A stretch of DNA of 64,000 bases from Pseudogemmobacter bohemicus (GCF_003290025.1 NZ_QNHG01000002.1:1-64000), one strand, 5' to 3'; shown: positions 44,882 through 54,975, counted from the stretch's first letter. Notes: a model not told the origin generated them from the sequence alone. A program made the numbers and translations.

Positions 44882-44988
44882 CGGAACCTCTCTGGAACGG
44901 GCCTGAAACTGGCCCGCATAAGCGGTGGAAAGCGCAGCCTGTCAAGCATTTGCTTCCCGGCTGGCCGGGGTCGTGCTAGGTCTGGCGC

Positions 44989-47238
44989 ATGAGCCAGATC
45001 CCATCCAAAGAGCAGATCCGTCAATGGATCACCGACAATCCCGGCCTGTCGTCCAAGCGCGACATCGCGAAAGCCTTCGGTGTGAAGGGGGACGAGCGCA
45101 GTGAACTGAAACGCGTCTTGCGCGAGATGGAGACCGAGGGTGATCTTGCCAAACGCGCCCGGCGTTTCCTCCCCAAAGGCGAGCTGCCGCCGGTTGCGCT
45201 GCTGAAAGTATTGCCCCCCGATGCGGCGGGCGATCTTTTTGCCGAAGCGATGGAGGAAGGCGTCGATCCCGATACCGGTCGCATCCTGATCATCCCGAAA
45301 AAGGGCGATCCGGTTCTTGGCGCCGGTGACCGGATTCTGGCGCGGCTGGCGAGGGTCGATCTGGACGATTACGTCTGGGAGGCGCGGTTGATCCGGCGCA
45401 TCGGTTCGAACCCGCTGAAAGTGCTGGGCGTATTCCGCAAAGGATCCGAGGGCGGGCGGATCGTGCCGATCGACAAGGGCCAGGACAAGGAATGGCGCGT
45501 TCTGCCTGATGGGGATCTGGGCGCCAAAGATGGTGAGCTGGTCGAGGGCGAGGCCGTGGGCAATCGCCGCATGGGCCTGCCCCAGGCGAAGATCGTGGCG
45601 CGTCTGGGCGATCCTGCCGGGCCTCGCGCGGTCTCGCTGATCGCCATTCACCAGCATGGTATCCCCGATCAGTTCCCCGACAAGGCGGTGGAAGAGGCCG
45701 ATAACGCGGCTCCCTTTACAATGGCGCATCGCGAAGACCTGCGCGCTCTGGATCTGGTGACCATCGACCCCCAGGATGCCCGCGACCGCGATGATGCGGT
45801 GCTGGCGCTGGTCGATGACGAGCCTGGGAACCCGGACGGATTCGTCCTTTGGGTCGCCATTGCCGATGTGGCGAATTATGTCCGCCCGGGATCGGCTTTG
45901 GACCGTGAGGCAAGGCGGCGCGGCAACTCGACCTATTTCCCCGACCGTGTTGTGCCAATGCTGCCGGATACGCTGTCTGGCGATTTGTGTTCGCTGCACG
46001 AACATGTTGACCGCCCCTGTATGGCGGTGCGGATGCGGGTCAATTCCTCGGGGCAAAAGATCGCGCATCGCTTCACGCGCGGCGTGATGCGCTCGAAAGG
46101 CAGTCTGGAATACGGCCAGGTGCAGCGCGCGATTGACGGCCAGCCCGATGCGGCAACCGGGGCGCTGCTGCCGCAGCTACAGACGCTTTACGCCTGCTAT
46201 GACGCGCTGAAACGCGGCCGCGCGCTGCGTCAGCCGCTGGATCTGGACCTGCCGGAACGCCAGATCGTTCTGTCCGATGAGGGCAAGGTACTGTCCGTGA
46301 ATTTCAAGGACCGGCTCGACGCGCATAAGCTGATCGAGGAATGCATGGTGATGGCGAATGTCGCCGCCGCCGAGGAATTGCAGCGGGTGAAGCAGCCGCT
46401 TTTGTACCGCGTCCATGAAGAACCCTCGCCCGACAAGCTGGAGGCTTTGCGCGAGGTGGCGGAGGGGTCCGGTTTCACGCTGGCCAAGGGCCAGGTGCTG
46501 AAAACCTCGCATCTGAACCAGCTCCTGAAGCAGGCCGAAGGGTCGGAATTTGATGAGCTGATCAATATCTCGACCCTGCGGTCAATGACCCAGGCCTATT
46601 ACGCGCCCGAGAATTTCGGCCATTTTGGGCTTGCGCTGAAGAATTACGCGCATTTCACCTCGCCCATTCGGCGCTATGCCGACCTGATCGTGCATCGTGC
46701 GCTGATCCGGGGGCTGGGGCTGGGTCCGGACGGGTTGTCGGATTTCGACATGGAAAACCTTGCCGAGACCGGCAAGCTGATCTCGGATGCCGAGCGCCGG
46801 TCGATGGCGGCCGAGCGCGACACTGTCGATCGCTATCTGGCGGCCTACCTCTCGGACCGGGTCGGCGCGGAATTCACGGGCCGCGTGGCCGGGGTGCAGC
46901 GGTTTGGCCTCTTCGTGAAGCTTGATGAGACCGGCGCTGACGGGCTGGTGCCGATCCGCGAGGTCGGACGCGAATTCTTCCATTTCGACCCCGACAGCCA
47001 GACCCTGATGGGTGCAGATACGGGCCTGACCATCGGCATCGGCCAGAAGGTCAGGGTGCGGCTGGCCGAGGCGGTGCCGGTGACCGGCGGGCTGATCCTT
47101 GAACTGGTCGAGCTGGAAGACCGCGCCCTGCCCTCGGGCCGGGCGGCCAATGGGCGCGGGCGGGCGCCGAAACGCGCGCTCGGCAAGGCGCGGGCGGCTC
47201 AGGCTGCGAAACGGCGGGTGGTGAGGCGCCGCAAATGA
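44989..47238 (+). CDS. rnr: Ribonuclease R
   Basis: This 749-residue 3'-to-5' exoribonuclease degrades structured RNA. The N-terminal helix-turn-helix (about 1-60) is followed by cold-shock-like domains. The RNB catalytic domain has DPQDARDRDDAVLA with clustered metal-binding Asp residues, and HFTSPIRRYADLIVHR. An S1 domain (EFTGRVAGVQRFGLFVKL) precedes a basic C-terminal tail (KRALGKARAAQAAKRRVVRRRK). It overlaps the lytic transglycosylase gene by 4 bases. Confidence 0.96.
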   Translation: MSQIPSKEQIRQWITDNPGLSSKRDIAKAFGVKGDERSELKRVLREMETEGDLAKRARRFLPKGELPPVALLKVLPPDAAGDLFAEAMEEGVDPDTGRILIIPKKGDPVLGAGDRILARLARVDLDDYVWEARLIRRIGSNPLKVLGVFRKGSEGGRIVPIDKGQDKEWRVLPDGDLGAKDGELVEGEAVGNRRMGLPQAKIVARLGDPAGPRAVSLIAIHQHGIPDQFPDKAVEEADNAAPFTMAHREDLRALDLVTIDPQDARDRDDAVLALVDDEPGNPDGFVLWVAIADVANYVRPGSALDREARRRGNSTYFPDRVVPMLPDTLSGDLCSLHEHVDRPCMAVRMRVNSSGQKIAHRFTRGVMRSKGSLEYGQVQRAIDGQPDAATGALLPQLQTLYACYDALKRGRALRQPLDLDLPERQIVLSDEGKVLSVNFKDRLDAHKLIEECMVMANVAAAEELQRVKQPLLYRVHEEPSPDKLEALREVAEGSGFTLAKGQVLKTSHLNQLLKQAEGSEFDELINISTLRSMTQAYYAPENFGHFGLALKNYAHFTSPIRRYADLIVHRALIRGLGLGPDGLSDFDMENLAETGKLISDAERRSMAAERDTVDRYLAAYLSDRVGAEFTGRVAGVQRFGLFVKLDETGADGLVPIREVGREFFHFDPDSQTLMGADTGLTIGIGQKVRVRLAEAVPVTGGLILELVELEDRALPSGRAANGRGRAPKRALGKARAAQAAKRRVVRRRK

Positions 47239-48464
47239 AACACCTCGCTTTGGCCGCGCTGATGGTGCTGGCGCCTCCTGCCCTTGCGCAGGTGGTTGAG
47301 GAGGCGGAAGGCGTGATGGCGGAAGGTCGCGAGGTGGAATCCGAGGCCGGTTTCCGGGCCTGGATTGGTGAATATCGCGCTAAGGCGCTGTCGGCCGGCG
47401 TGCCGGCGGCGGTCTGGGACCGCGAGATGCGTGCGGCAGAGTTCCTGCCTGATGTCGTCCGCCGCGACCGCAACCAGAATGAATTCACCCGCACGATCTG
47501 GGATTATCTCGACATTGCCGTCTCGGAGGAGCGGGTGGCGATGGGCCGTGCGGCCCTGGCGAAACATGGCGCCCTGCTGGAAAAAATCGAAGCGCAATAT
47601 GGGGTTAGAAAGGAAATCGTGCTGGCGGCCTGGGGGCTTGAGACCTCTTACGGCACCTTTCGGGGCACGACTGACACCATTTCGGCCCTGGCAACGCTGA
47701 CCTATGACGGGCGGCGCGAGGCGTTTTTCGGCGAGCAATTGATTGAGGCGCTGAAGATCATTGAGGCCGGCGAGGTGAGCCGCGCCGATATGCAGGGCAG
47801 CTGGGCCGGTGCGATGGGGCATACGCAATTCATGCCAACCTCCTGGCGCGATTATGCCGTGGATTTTGATGGCGACGGCCGGCGGAACCTGTGGTCCGGT
47901 GATCCGGCGGATGCGCTGGCCTCGGCGGCGCATTACCTCGCGGAACATGGCTGGGCCGCAGGCGTGCCCTGGGGGATGGAGGTGAGGCTGCCGGAGGGGT
48001 TTGACTACGACCTGACCTCAGAGCGGGTGGTGAAACCGGTGGCGGACTGGGCGGCACTTGGGGTGAAGCCGGTCGCTGGTGACTGGCCTTCGGGCGAGCG
48101 GGTTTCGATCCTGGTTCCCGCCGGCGCAGAAGGGGCGTCCTTTGCGATCTGGCCGAATTTCCAGGCGATCGAGAGCTACAATCCGGCCGATGCCTATGTG
48201 ATTGCGATTGGTCACCTGGCCGACCGGATCGCGGGCGGCGGACAGATTGAGGCCGCCTGGCCCCGCCACTGGAAGGCGCTGACGCTGGAAGAGCGCAAGG
48301 AGGTCCAGTCGCTGCTATCGGCGGCCGGGTTCGAGGCCGGGGGCGTCGATGGGCGGATCGGTCCGAAGACCGTGGCGGCGGTGAAGGCCTGGCAGAAGGC
48401 GCGCGGTCTGGTGGCGGATGGCTATGCCAGCCCGGATGTGCTGCGCGGGTTGCGGACGGAGTAA
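47235..48464 (+). CDS. Lytic murein transglycosylase, MltB-like, with peptidoglycan-binding domain
   Basis: This 409-residue periplasmic enzyme cleaves peptidoglycan glycan strands. It has a signal peptide (MKHLALAALMVLAPPALAQ), catalytic Glu136 (WGLETSYGTFRG) and a GHTQFMPTSW segment. A C-terminal PG_binding_1 domain lies at about 352-405 (GGVDGRIGPKTVAAVKAWQ). No lipobox is present, unlike MltB of E. coli. It is translationally coupled to rnr, and twin hairpins follow. Confidence 0.94.
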   Translation: MKHLALAALMVLAPPALAQVVEEAEGVMAEGREVESEAGFRAWIGEYRAKALSAGVPAAVWDREMRAAEFLPDVVRRDRNQNEFTRTIWDYLDIAVSEERVAMGRAALAKHGALLEKIEAQYGVRKEIVLAAWGLETSYGTFRGTTDTISALATLTYDGRREAFFGEQLIEALKIIEAGEVSRADMQGSWAGAMGHTQFMPTSWRDYAVDFDGDGRRNLWSGDPADALASAAHYLAEHGWAAGVPWGMEVRLPEGFDYDLTSERVVKPVADWAALGVKPVAGDWPSGERVSILVPAGAEGASFAIWPNFQAIESYNPADAYVIAIGHLADRIAGGGQIEAAWPRHWKALTLEERKEVQSLLSAAGFEAGGVDGRIGPKTVAAVKAWQKARGLVADGYASPDVLRGLRTE

Positions 48465-48468
48465 CGAC

Positions 48469-48517
48469 CTCCGGCAGGCCGGAGCCCACCGAGACCATTG
48501 GTTTCCCGAACCAATGG
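48469..48517 (+). terminator. Twin hairpins 3' of the transglycosylase gene
   Basis: CTCCGGC/GCCGGAG (2-base loop, 48469-48484) is followed by CCATTGGTT/AACCAATGG (5-base loop, 48495-48517). The dispersed repeat follows at once. No long T run is present. Confidence 0.6.
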
Positions 48518-48532
48518 CGAAATCCAATGGCC

Positions 48533-48563
48533 TCACCCCGGGATATTCAGCGACAGATGAAAT
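48533..48563 (+). repeat. Dispersed 3'-end repeat, diverged GATATT / ACAGATGAAA copy
   Basis: CACCCCGGGATATTC then CGACAGATGAAAT lies 3' of the transglycosylase gene in its sense direction. Confidence 0.55.
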
Positions 48564-49220
48564 CTACAGGCCGAGCAGGGCTGGCAGGTCTTTCATGCTG
48601 TGTAAGAGCGGAATGTTCAGGGCTTTGAGGCCCTGGGCGGGCGGGGCCTCTTCACCATGGGCGGCGAAGCCGAGGCAGGGGATGCCGGCGGCGATGGCGG
48701 CGCGGGCGCCTGCGGGGCTGTCTTCGATCACCACACAGGTTTCGGGGGCAGCGCCGCAGGCTTTGGCGCAGGCGAGGTAGAGATCTGGCTGCGGCTTGGG
48801 CCGCCCCATGGCCTGGCCTGAAAGCACGGCGCGGAAGCGTGGAAACAGGCCGCGCGCGCCCAGGGTGATCTCCATCTTTTCCGGCGAGCCGTTGGAGCCC
48901 ACCGCGAAGGGGATGCCGGCGGCGTCGAGCCGGTCGAAGACATCGGTGACGCCCGGGATCAGCGGCACTCCGGTCTCAAGCATGGCATACATATCGGCAT
49001 AGAGATCGGCGACCCAGCCTTCCGGCAGACTGGCGCCATTGGCGCGGGCGCGGGTGGCGACATCCTCGACCGTGCCGCCGATATAATCGCGCTCCAGCGC
49101 CTCAAGCGTCAGAGGGAAGCCGTGGCGGGCAAGGCTGGTGAGCATCAGCTGGAAGGTCGGGCCTTCGCTGTCGACGATCACCCCGTCACAATCGAAGAGA
49201 ACGGCGGCGGGAGGGGTCAT
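48564..49220 (-). CDS. HAD-superfamily hydrolase, phosphatase-like
   Basis: This 218-residue protein has the HAD nucleophile motif FDCDGVIVDSEG (Asp10, Asp12), motif II GSNGSP, the KPQPDLYL motif with Lys, and motif IV VIEDSPAGARAA. The helical cap is of the beta-phosphoglucomutase type. It probably hydrolyses a small sugar phosphate, but the substrate cannot be told. MTPPAAVLF was taken as the start; the upstream extension lacks a ribosome site. Confidence 0.92.
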   Translation of the reverse strand: MTPPAAVLFDCDGVIVDSEGPTFQLMLTSLARHGFPLTLEALERDYIGGTVEDVATRARANGASLPEGWVADLYADMYAMLETGVPLIPGVTDVFDRLDAAGIPFAVGSNGSPEKMEITLGARGLFPRFRAVLSGQAMGRPKPQPDLYLACAKACGAAPETCVVIEDSPAGARAAIAAGIPCLGFAAHGEEAPPAQGLKALNIPLLHSMKDLPALLGL

Positions 49221-49337
49221 GGCACGATCCGGTTCTGGCAGCGGGCGGGCAGCGCCCGGCCCCGCGCTATCACCCGGTCCGGCGGGATGACAGATGCGGA
49301 TGCGCAATAGAGAGGGATTGTGTGATAGCGGTAACGG

Positions 49338-49907
49338 TCAGGCTGCGACCGGCGGGCGCAAAAGGGTGATCCAGGTCTCACCATAGCGGCGCTGGTCGAG
49401 GAGTTCATAGCCGCCGGGGGGGGCGGGGGCGGTGCCTTCCTCCCAGACGATCATCGCACCCGGGACGAGCCAGTTGCCGCTCTGCGCGGAGGCGAGCGCC
49501 GCTTCGCCCAGCGATTTGCCATAGGGCGGGTCGAGAAACACGAGATCATAGCCGGGGCCGCGATTGGGGCCGAGCTTTGTCGCATCGCGGCGCCAGACAT
49601 CGGTGCTGCCCATGGCCTGCATCTTCTCGATATTGCGGCGCAAAAGCGCACGGGCGGCGGTGCCGTCATCGACAAAGGCCACCCGCGCGGCGCCGCGCGA
49701 CAGCGCCTCCAGCCCAAGCGCGCCGGTGCCGGCGAAGAGATCCAGCACCCGCGCGCTCTGGACCGGATTGCCGTAGCCGCCGTTCAGAAGCAGGTTGAAG
49801 ATCGCCTCGCGCACACGGTCTGAGGTGGGGCGCAGATGTGCGGCCTCATCCCCCTGTCCGACATCCGCGAGTTGCAGGCCCCGCCTTGCGCCTCCGATGA
49901 TGCGCAT
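49338..49907 (-). CDS. rsmD: 16S rRNA (guanine(966)-N(2))-methyltransferase
   Basis: This 189-residue methyltransferase begins MRIIGGARRGLQL, with the conserved TSDRVREAIFNLL segment. The SAM-binding VLDLFAGTGALGLEALSRG and catalytic DPPYG motifs are present. It methylates G966 in 16S rRNA. Its start codon shares a base with the stop of the upstream ferredoxin reductase-like gene (TAATG). Confidence 0.95.
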   Translation of the reverse strand: MRIIGGARRGLQLADVGQGDEAAHLRPTSDRVREAIFNLLLNGGYGNPVQSARVLDLFAGTGALGLEALSRGAARVAFVDDGTAARALLRRNIEKMQAMGSTDVWRRDATKLGPNRGPGYDLVFLDPPYGKSLGEAALASAQSGNWLVPGAMIVWEEGTAPAPPGGYELLDQRRYGETWITLLRPPVAA

Positions 49908-51100
49908 TATTTCAGCAGCGCCTTGAGGTCGGGGGCGGTGGTGATCAGTTCGGGGGAGGGCGACTTCCCCGATTCGATCAGCCTTTTGCCGACCATATAG
50001 GCGCGGGCATCGCTCATGGCGTCGACGGCCAGCAGGTCATCTCCCCGGTAATACCAATGCGACGTGCCGCCGATTTCGCGGGTGATCACCCGGTCATAGC
50101 CGATATTCAGCCCGGCAATCTGCAGTTTCAGATCATATTGGTCCGACCAGAACCAGGGCTTTGCCTCATAGCTTTTGGCGGCACCGAGCATGTTTTCCGC
50201 GACGATCTCGCTCTGGTCGATGGCATTGCCGACCGATTCCAGCCGGATCCGCCCGCCCTTCCAGGGGAAAGACGCGCAATCGCCTGCGGCCCAGATCGTC
50301 GGATCCGAAGTACGGCCATGCGTATCCGTGGCAATCCCGTTGTCGAGCGCGATTCCGGCGGTCTCGGCCAGTTCCGCGCCGGGCGAGACGCCGACGCCCA
50401 CCACCACGAAATCCGCCGCGATCTCGCGCCCGTCTTTCAAAAGGACGCCCGTGACGGAAGTGTCGCCGAGGATACGGTCGAGCCCGGTTTCCTCGATGAT
50501 GGTAACGCCGTGGTCGCTATGGGTCTTGCGGACGAAATCGGCGGTCTCGGCGGCGGCGACGCGTCCGAGGATGCGGGGCGCGGCCTCGATCAGGGTGACG
50601 GTGAGGCCCAGCTTTCTGGCGACGGCGGCCGCCTCAAGCCCGATATAGCCGCCGCCGACCACCACGAGGCTGCGCCCCGCAGTGAATTCGGCGCGCATCC
50701 GGTCGACATCGGCGAGGTTGCGCACGGTGAAGACGCCGTGCAGATCGCCACCAATCGCCGCCGGGAGCCGGCGGGGGGTCGATCCGGTGGTCAGCGCCAG
50801 CTGGTCATAGGGAATGGTCTCGCCGCCGACCGTCACGGTTTTCGCCGCGCGGTCGATGGCGGTGACCGGCTGGCCAAGGCGCAATTCAATATTGTTCTCG
50901 GCCCAGAATTCCGGGCTGCGCAGCCAGAGCCGCTCCTGCTCCATCTCGCCCATAAGATAGGCTTTCGACAGAGGCGGGCGCTGATAGGGCGGCGCGGATT
51001 CGTCGCCGATCAGGGTGATCGGACCATCGGCCCCGATTGCGCGCAATTTCGCCGCCAGCGCCGCACCCGCCTGACCCGCGCCCACAATCACCACCCGCAT
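49907..51100 (-). CDS. FAD-dependent ferredoxin reductase-like protein
   Basis: This 397-residue flavoprotein has an N-terminal FAD site GAGQAGAALAAKL, a second NADH site GGGYIGLEAAA, and the ATG-like and GD segments TGSTPRRLP and WAAGDCAS. A C-terminal reductase domain follows (FWSDQYDLKLQIAGL). It resembles rhodocoxin or putidaredoxin reductase, which feeds electrons to oxygenases through a ferredoxin. No ferredoxin or oxygenase is adjacent. It could in principle supply the Rieske enzymes at 14-17 kb, but that is speculation. Confidence 0.92.
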   Translation of the reverse strand: MRVVIVGAGQAGAALAAKLRAIGADGPITLIGDESAPPYQRPPLSKAYLMGEMEQERLWLRSPEFWAENNIELRLGQPVTAIDRAAKTVTVGGETIPYDQLALTTGSTPRRLPAAIGGDLHGVFTVRNLADVDRMRAEFTAGRSLVVVGGGYIGLEAAAVARKLGLTVTLIEAAPRILGRVAAAETADFVRKTHSDHGVTIIEETGLDRILGDTSVTGVLLKDGREIAADFVVVGVGVSPGAELAETAGIALDNGIATDTHGRTSDPTIWAAGDCASFPWKGGRIRLESVGNAIDQSEIVAENMLGAAKSYEAKPWFWSDQYDLKLQIAGLNIGYDRVITREIGGTSHWYYRGDDLLAVDAMSDARAYMVGKRLIESGKSPSPELITTAPDLKALLK

Positions 51101-51180
51101 TGTCCGCCCCCTCTGGAATGTTACGGAGCGCAGCCTATAACTTCCCGGGCAACAGGCGCAACGCGCGAGGAGACACGGAT

Positions 51181-51672
51181 ATGTCGCAAATCACTGTCGG
51201 GGCGAAACTGCCCGAAGCGAAACTGCTGAAACTGGGTGAGAACGGGCCGGAAGCGGTGGATCTGGGCGAAAAGCTTAAGGGTCGCAAAGTGGTGATCTTC
51301 GGGTTGCCGGGCGCCTATACCGGCGTCTGCACCACTGCCCATGTGCCGAGCTTTATCCGCACGGCGGAGAAATTCGCGGCAAAAGGCGTGGCCGAGATCA
51401 TCTGCGTTTCGGTCAATGATCCGTTTGTGATGGATGCCTGGGAGAAGTCGACCGGGGCGGACAAAGCCGGCCTGTCCTTCCTGGGCGATGCGGACGGGTC
51501 TTTCACCAAAGCGATCGGGCTGGATTTCGATGCACCGCCCGCCGGGCTGCTGGGGCGCTCAAAGCGCTATGCGCTGCTGGCCGAAGATGGTGTGGTGAAG
51601 GTGCTGCATCTGGAGGCCTCGCCCGGGCAATGCGAGATTTCGGGTGGCGAGGCACTGCTGGCTGAGGTCTGA
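51181..51672 (+). CDS. Peroxiredoxin, Prx5-like
   Basis: This 163-residue peroxidase reduces hydrogen peroxide and alkyl peroxides. The peroxidatic cysteine is Cys50 in PGAYTGVCTTAHVP. Cys75 and Cys151 are also present, and Cys151 (PGQCEISGG) is placed like the resolving cysteine of Prx5. The GGAG ribosome site lies upstream of the ATG, which gives the usual length. It is divergent from the ferredoxin reductase-like gene. Confidence 0.94.
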   Translation: MSQITVGAKLPEAKLLKLGENGPEAVDLGEKLKGRKVVIFGLPGAYTGVCTTAHVPSFIRTAEKFAAKGVAEIICVSVNDPFVMDAWEKSTGADKAGLSFLGDADGSFTKAIGLDFDAPPAGLLGRSKRYALLAEDGVVKVLHLEASPGQCEISGGEALLAEV

Positions 51673-51690
51673 TCTTTCGGGCTGGCCTTC

Positions 51691-51745
51691 GCGGGGGGCT
51701 GTCTGCCCCCCGCCCCCCCGAGGATATTTCGGGACAGATGAAATC
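51691..51745 (+). repeat. Dispersed 3'-end repeat, GATATTT / ACAGATGAAA subtype with G-rich hairpin
   Basis: A GGGGGG-CTGTCTG-CCCCCC hairpin is followed by CCCGAGGATATTTC and GGGACAGATGAAAT. It lies 3' of the peroxiredoxin gene in the sense direction and shares its module order with the copy at 18991. Confidence 0.65.
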
Positions 51746-51885
51746 AGGGGCGCGAACTGCGAACTGTTTCGCAATGTCGAAGGCCATCATCCCGCCCTGC
51801 CCTGCAATGGCAGAGCGCAGTGGCCTCCTGCCTCGATCACCGTTCCCTCCACCGCGGCGCCGCAAGACTGCTTCCAGTCCCAAGC

Positions 51886-52923
51886 GGCTCTGTTGCACAA
51901 ATCGGCTGCTGACCGGACTGCCCCCTTCCGCCGACAGACCTATCCTGCGACCTCTGTGATAGGTGTGCCAAGTGCGGTGAAGCCGTTCAGGACGGCTACG
52001 CGGACTTGGAACTCTGCACCTGACGGTCGAAGTCCCTGGCTGACAGGCGCTGGCCCAGCAGTTTAACGCAGTGCATTTTGGTCTCTACTCGGCTTCTACG
52101 GTGGTAGCCGCTCCATCGTCGCCAGATGATGCGCCCGACCCGCTTCGAAGTGCGCAGGATCTCGTTGCGGGCGATGGCCCCGGGGGTGTCGGGCTTCCAA
52201 TCCTTGGCGTTCTTGCGGGGCGGGATGATCGCGGCGGCCCCTCGGGCGGCGATGGCTTTATGGCATTTGCGGGTGTCGAAGGCACCATCGGCGGTGACGG
52301 TTGCGATCTCCTGCTCGGGCGGGATCTGGTCGAGCATCTCGGGCAGCAAGGGCGCATCGCCCACGTTGCTGGTGGTGAACTCGGCTGCACGGATTTCCAG
52401 GGTTTTCTCATCGATCCCGATGTGGATCTTGCGCCAAACTCTGCGTTTCGAGCCGCCATGCTTGCGGGCGTTCCACTCGCCTTCACCCTCGACCTTGATC
52501 CCGGTGCTGTCGACCAGCAGGTGCAGGGGGCCGTCCGAACCACGAAAGGGAATGTTGACCTTCAGGGCCTTCTGGCGTCGCGACAGCGTGCTGAAGTCGG
52601 GCACGTCCCAGTCGAGGCCGATCAGCCGTAGCAGGCTCTCGACGAAGCCGGTCGTCTGGCGCAGCGCCATCCCGAACAGCACGACAGGTCTGGATGGCAG
52701 CGTCGCTGTAGTCGGGTTGCCGCCCACGCTTGCCGGTCGGCGCGGCCTCCCAGATCATGGCGGGATCGAACCAGATCGTCAGCGAGCCCCGGCGCTTGAG
52801 CGCCTCGTTATAGGCGGGCCAGTTCCTGGTCTTGTAGGCGGGGGGCGTAGGTCTGCTCATGCCGCACAGCTACCATGCTGGATTCTCAAGATGAATCCAG
52901 CAGCCGATTTGTGCAACAGAGCC
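51886..52923 (-). mobile_element. IS5-family insertion sequence, decayed
   Basis: Perfect terminal inverted repeats (GGCTCTGTTGCACAAATCGG...) lie at 51886-51911 and 52898-52923. They enclose a broken transposase gene. No clear target-site duplication is visible. Its right end abuts the next element. Confidence 0.88.
51940..52860 (-). pseudogene. IS5-family transposase, two frameshifts
   Basis: The N-terminal part begins MSRPTPPAYKTRNWPAYNEAL. The frame then changes near 52,685, after DAAIQTC, into the segment VLFGMALRQTTGFVESL, and changes again near 52,018, after DFDRQV. The final frame runs to TEVAG and a stop at 51940. The losses look like about 11 bases at the first site and one base at the second (inferred from expected reading). 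DDE-type segments (LLVDSTGIK, VTADGAFDTRK) survive in the middle frame, but no full-length protein can be made without frameshifting. Confidence 0.85.
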
Positions 52924-52925
52924 AG

Positions 52926-54538
52926 GGCCTAGGCTGTATGGAAACTCACCGCGGATGATATCTGACGCGTTGCTCCGGCCAAGATGAGGCGACCAGCAAC
53001 AAATCTCGACAGGACGTGGTTTGGCGGCCCTTTTCAGGCCTTCACCGCCGCCATCAGCCCTTGGATCCCGATCAGCGCCATCATCCGTTTGATGTTACAG
53101 GCAAGGACGTTCAGCGCGATCTCGGTCCTCACGTTCCTCAGCCTGCGGGTCAGGAAGTGGGTCGTGCCCATCCAGGCCTTGATGGTGCCGAAGGGATGCG
53201 CGACCGTGCCGCGGCGGATCGTCATCGGCTCAGTTGGTCCGATCAACCTGGCCCGTGCCGCCTCGATCAGATGCTCGTGCGCCCACCGGGTGATCCGGCG
53301 CTCCTTGCCGGTTGTGCAGCGGGCCTTCATGGGGCATCCGCCGCACTCCCCGGTCCAGTAGCGGCGCAGTTCCAGCCCGTCTTCCTCGGTCGTGTAGCGG
53401 TAGAGGTCAGCGCTTCGCCAGCGGGGCAGCGGTAGACATCCGCATCGGCCTCGTAGGCGAAGTCGGGCTTCACATACATACCCTTGATCCTGTTGCCGGA
53501 CGTCTCCGGCTTGGGGATCGTTGTGGTGATGCCAGCCTCATGGCAGGTCAGGATCTGCCGTCCGCTGAAGTAGCCCTTGTCGGCCAGCACATGCATCGTG
53601 TCACGATGAAGCGCCTCCTGCGCGGCCAGCGCCATCGGCACCAGAAGATCGCGGTCATGGCCCTGATTGGTGACGTCATGCACGACGATCAGGTGCGTTT
53701 CCGCATCGACGGCGGTCTGGACGTTGTAGCCGACCATACCGCTGTTGCGGGCGCTCGTGGCCATGGCGCGGGCGTCAGGATCTGTCAGGGAGATCTGACC
53801 GTCCGGTGCATCGGCCAGCGCGCGATCCATAGCTTGCAGATGCTGGATGTGCTGGCGGACGCGGCCGTAGCGCTTGGCCAAATGCGCGACCTTCTCGGCC
53901 CGAACCTCGCCTTCTTCTTGTTGATCGACGCGGACCATCTCGGCGATGTAGCGTTCGACGTCCGCCTCCAGATGGGCGATGCGGCTGGCGACCTTGCCCT
54001 TGGTGAAGTTGCGATCCCGTGCATTCACTGCCCGGAACTTGCTGCCGTCGATGGCAATGCACGCGCCCTTCAGCACACCGATGCGGCGGCACAGCTCCAC
54101 AAACTGGGCGCAGGTTCGGCGGATGCCAGCGCCGTTGTCGCGGCGGAAATCGGCGATGGTCTTATGATCGGGCACCAGCCGGCCCGTCAGCCACATCAGT
54201 CCGACGTTGCGGCCCCGCCTCGCGCTCCAGCCTGCGGCTCGACGGGATCCGGTTCAGGTAGCCGTAGATGAACAGCTTGAGCAGAACAGCAGGATGGTAG
54301 CCGGGGCGACCCGTGCGTGCCGCTGCCGACCGCACGAAGCCGAAGTCAGCCAGATCAAGCTCATCTACGAAGAGATCGACCACCCGGACCAGATGATCCT
54401 CATGGATCCAGTCCTCGAGCCGATCGGGGAAAAGGACTGTCTGCCCGCGCGCTACGCCTTCGATGAAACCTGACATGCCGATCCCCCGCAGCCATGCAGA
54501 AGTCTACCATAGAGCGGAGTTTCCACACACCCTCGGCC
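52926..54538 (-). mobile_element. IS1182-family insertion sequence, decayed
   Basis: Imperfect 22-bp terminal inverted repeats lie at 52926-52947 and 54517-54538 (GGCC-AGG-TGT-TGGAAACTC core). The left end is 2 bases from the right end of the IS5-family element. The transposase inside is frameshifted. Confidence 0.8.
53034..54476 (-). pseudogene. IS1182-family transposase, two compensating frameshifts
   Basis: Three open frames together give a protein of about 480 residues. The first covers MSGFIEGVARGQTVLFPDRLEDW to EREAG and the second MWLTGRLVPDHKTIADFRRD to CPAGEALT. The third is MKARCTTGKERRITRWAHEHL to the end. The frame changes near 54,213 (an extra G in a GGGG run) and near 53,408. 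The net change is zero, so the outer frames agree. The order and content match an intact IS1182 transposase. Confidence 0.85.
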
Positions 54539-54580
54539 GGTTGGCGGAGCAGATCACGGAGTGGCCTGTCATGGAATCTC

Positions 54581-54925
54581 TTATAGCCGATCAAGGGTGG
54601 TGAAGCTTGTGCGCGCGACGGGGATGCCCATGGCCTCGGCGAGCTCTGCCTTTTCCCACCGCTCTGAGCTGGCGCCGTAGTAGGAGATCGTCCAGTTCGC
54701 CGTCTGCGGAACCCCACGCAAGATTCGCTCAAAATACGGGCGGTCGACTGCGGTAAGGCTGTGGCCGAACACGAAGATCTCTTCAATGTCGGTGAGGCCG
54801 AAAAAGAAGCGCCAATTGCGCGCGATGATCTTCTCGGTCGGTTTGAACGTGCCACGGAAGTAATCGTCGATTAGCCGATACCCACCGGCAACGCGGGTGT
54901 CGGTATCCTTATCGACTTGGCTCTC
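54581..54925 (-). pseudogene. C-terminal remnant of an AbiH-like phage abortive-infection protein
   Basis: The frame is open from a TAG at 54926-54928 to a TAA at 54581. It encodes RLIDDYFRGTF, then EEIFVFGHSLTAVDRPYFERI and YYGASSERWEKAEL. The GHSL...D..YF pattern is that of the AbiH family. No N-terminal half is present, so this is a remnant. Its 5' side ends near the serine recombinase remnant, and its 3' side is 43 bases from the IS1182 end. Confidence 0.65.
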
Positions 54926-54975
54926 CTAGGATTCGTGATCGCCCGGCCCCCAGCCGTGGCCGAGGACGATGTCGG

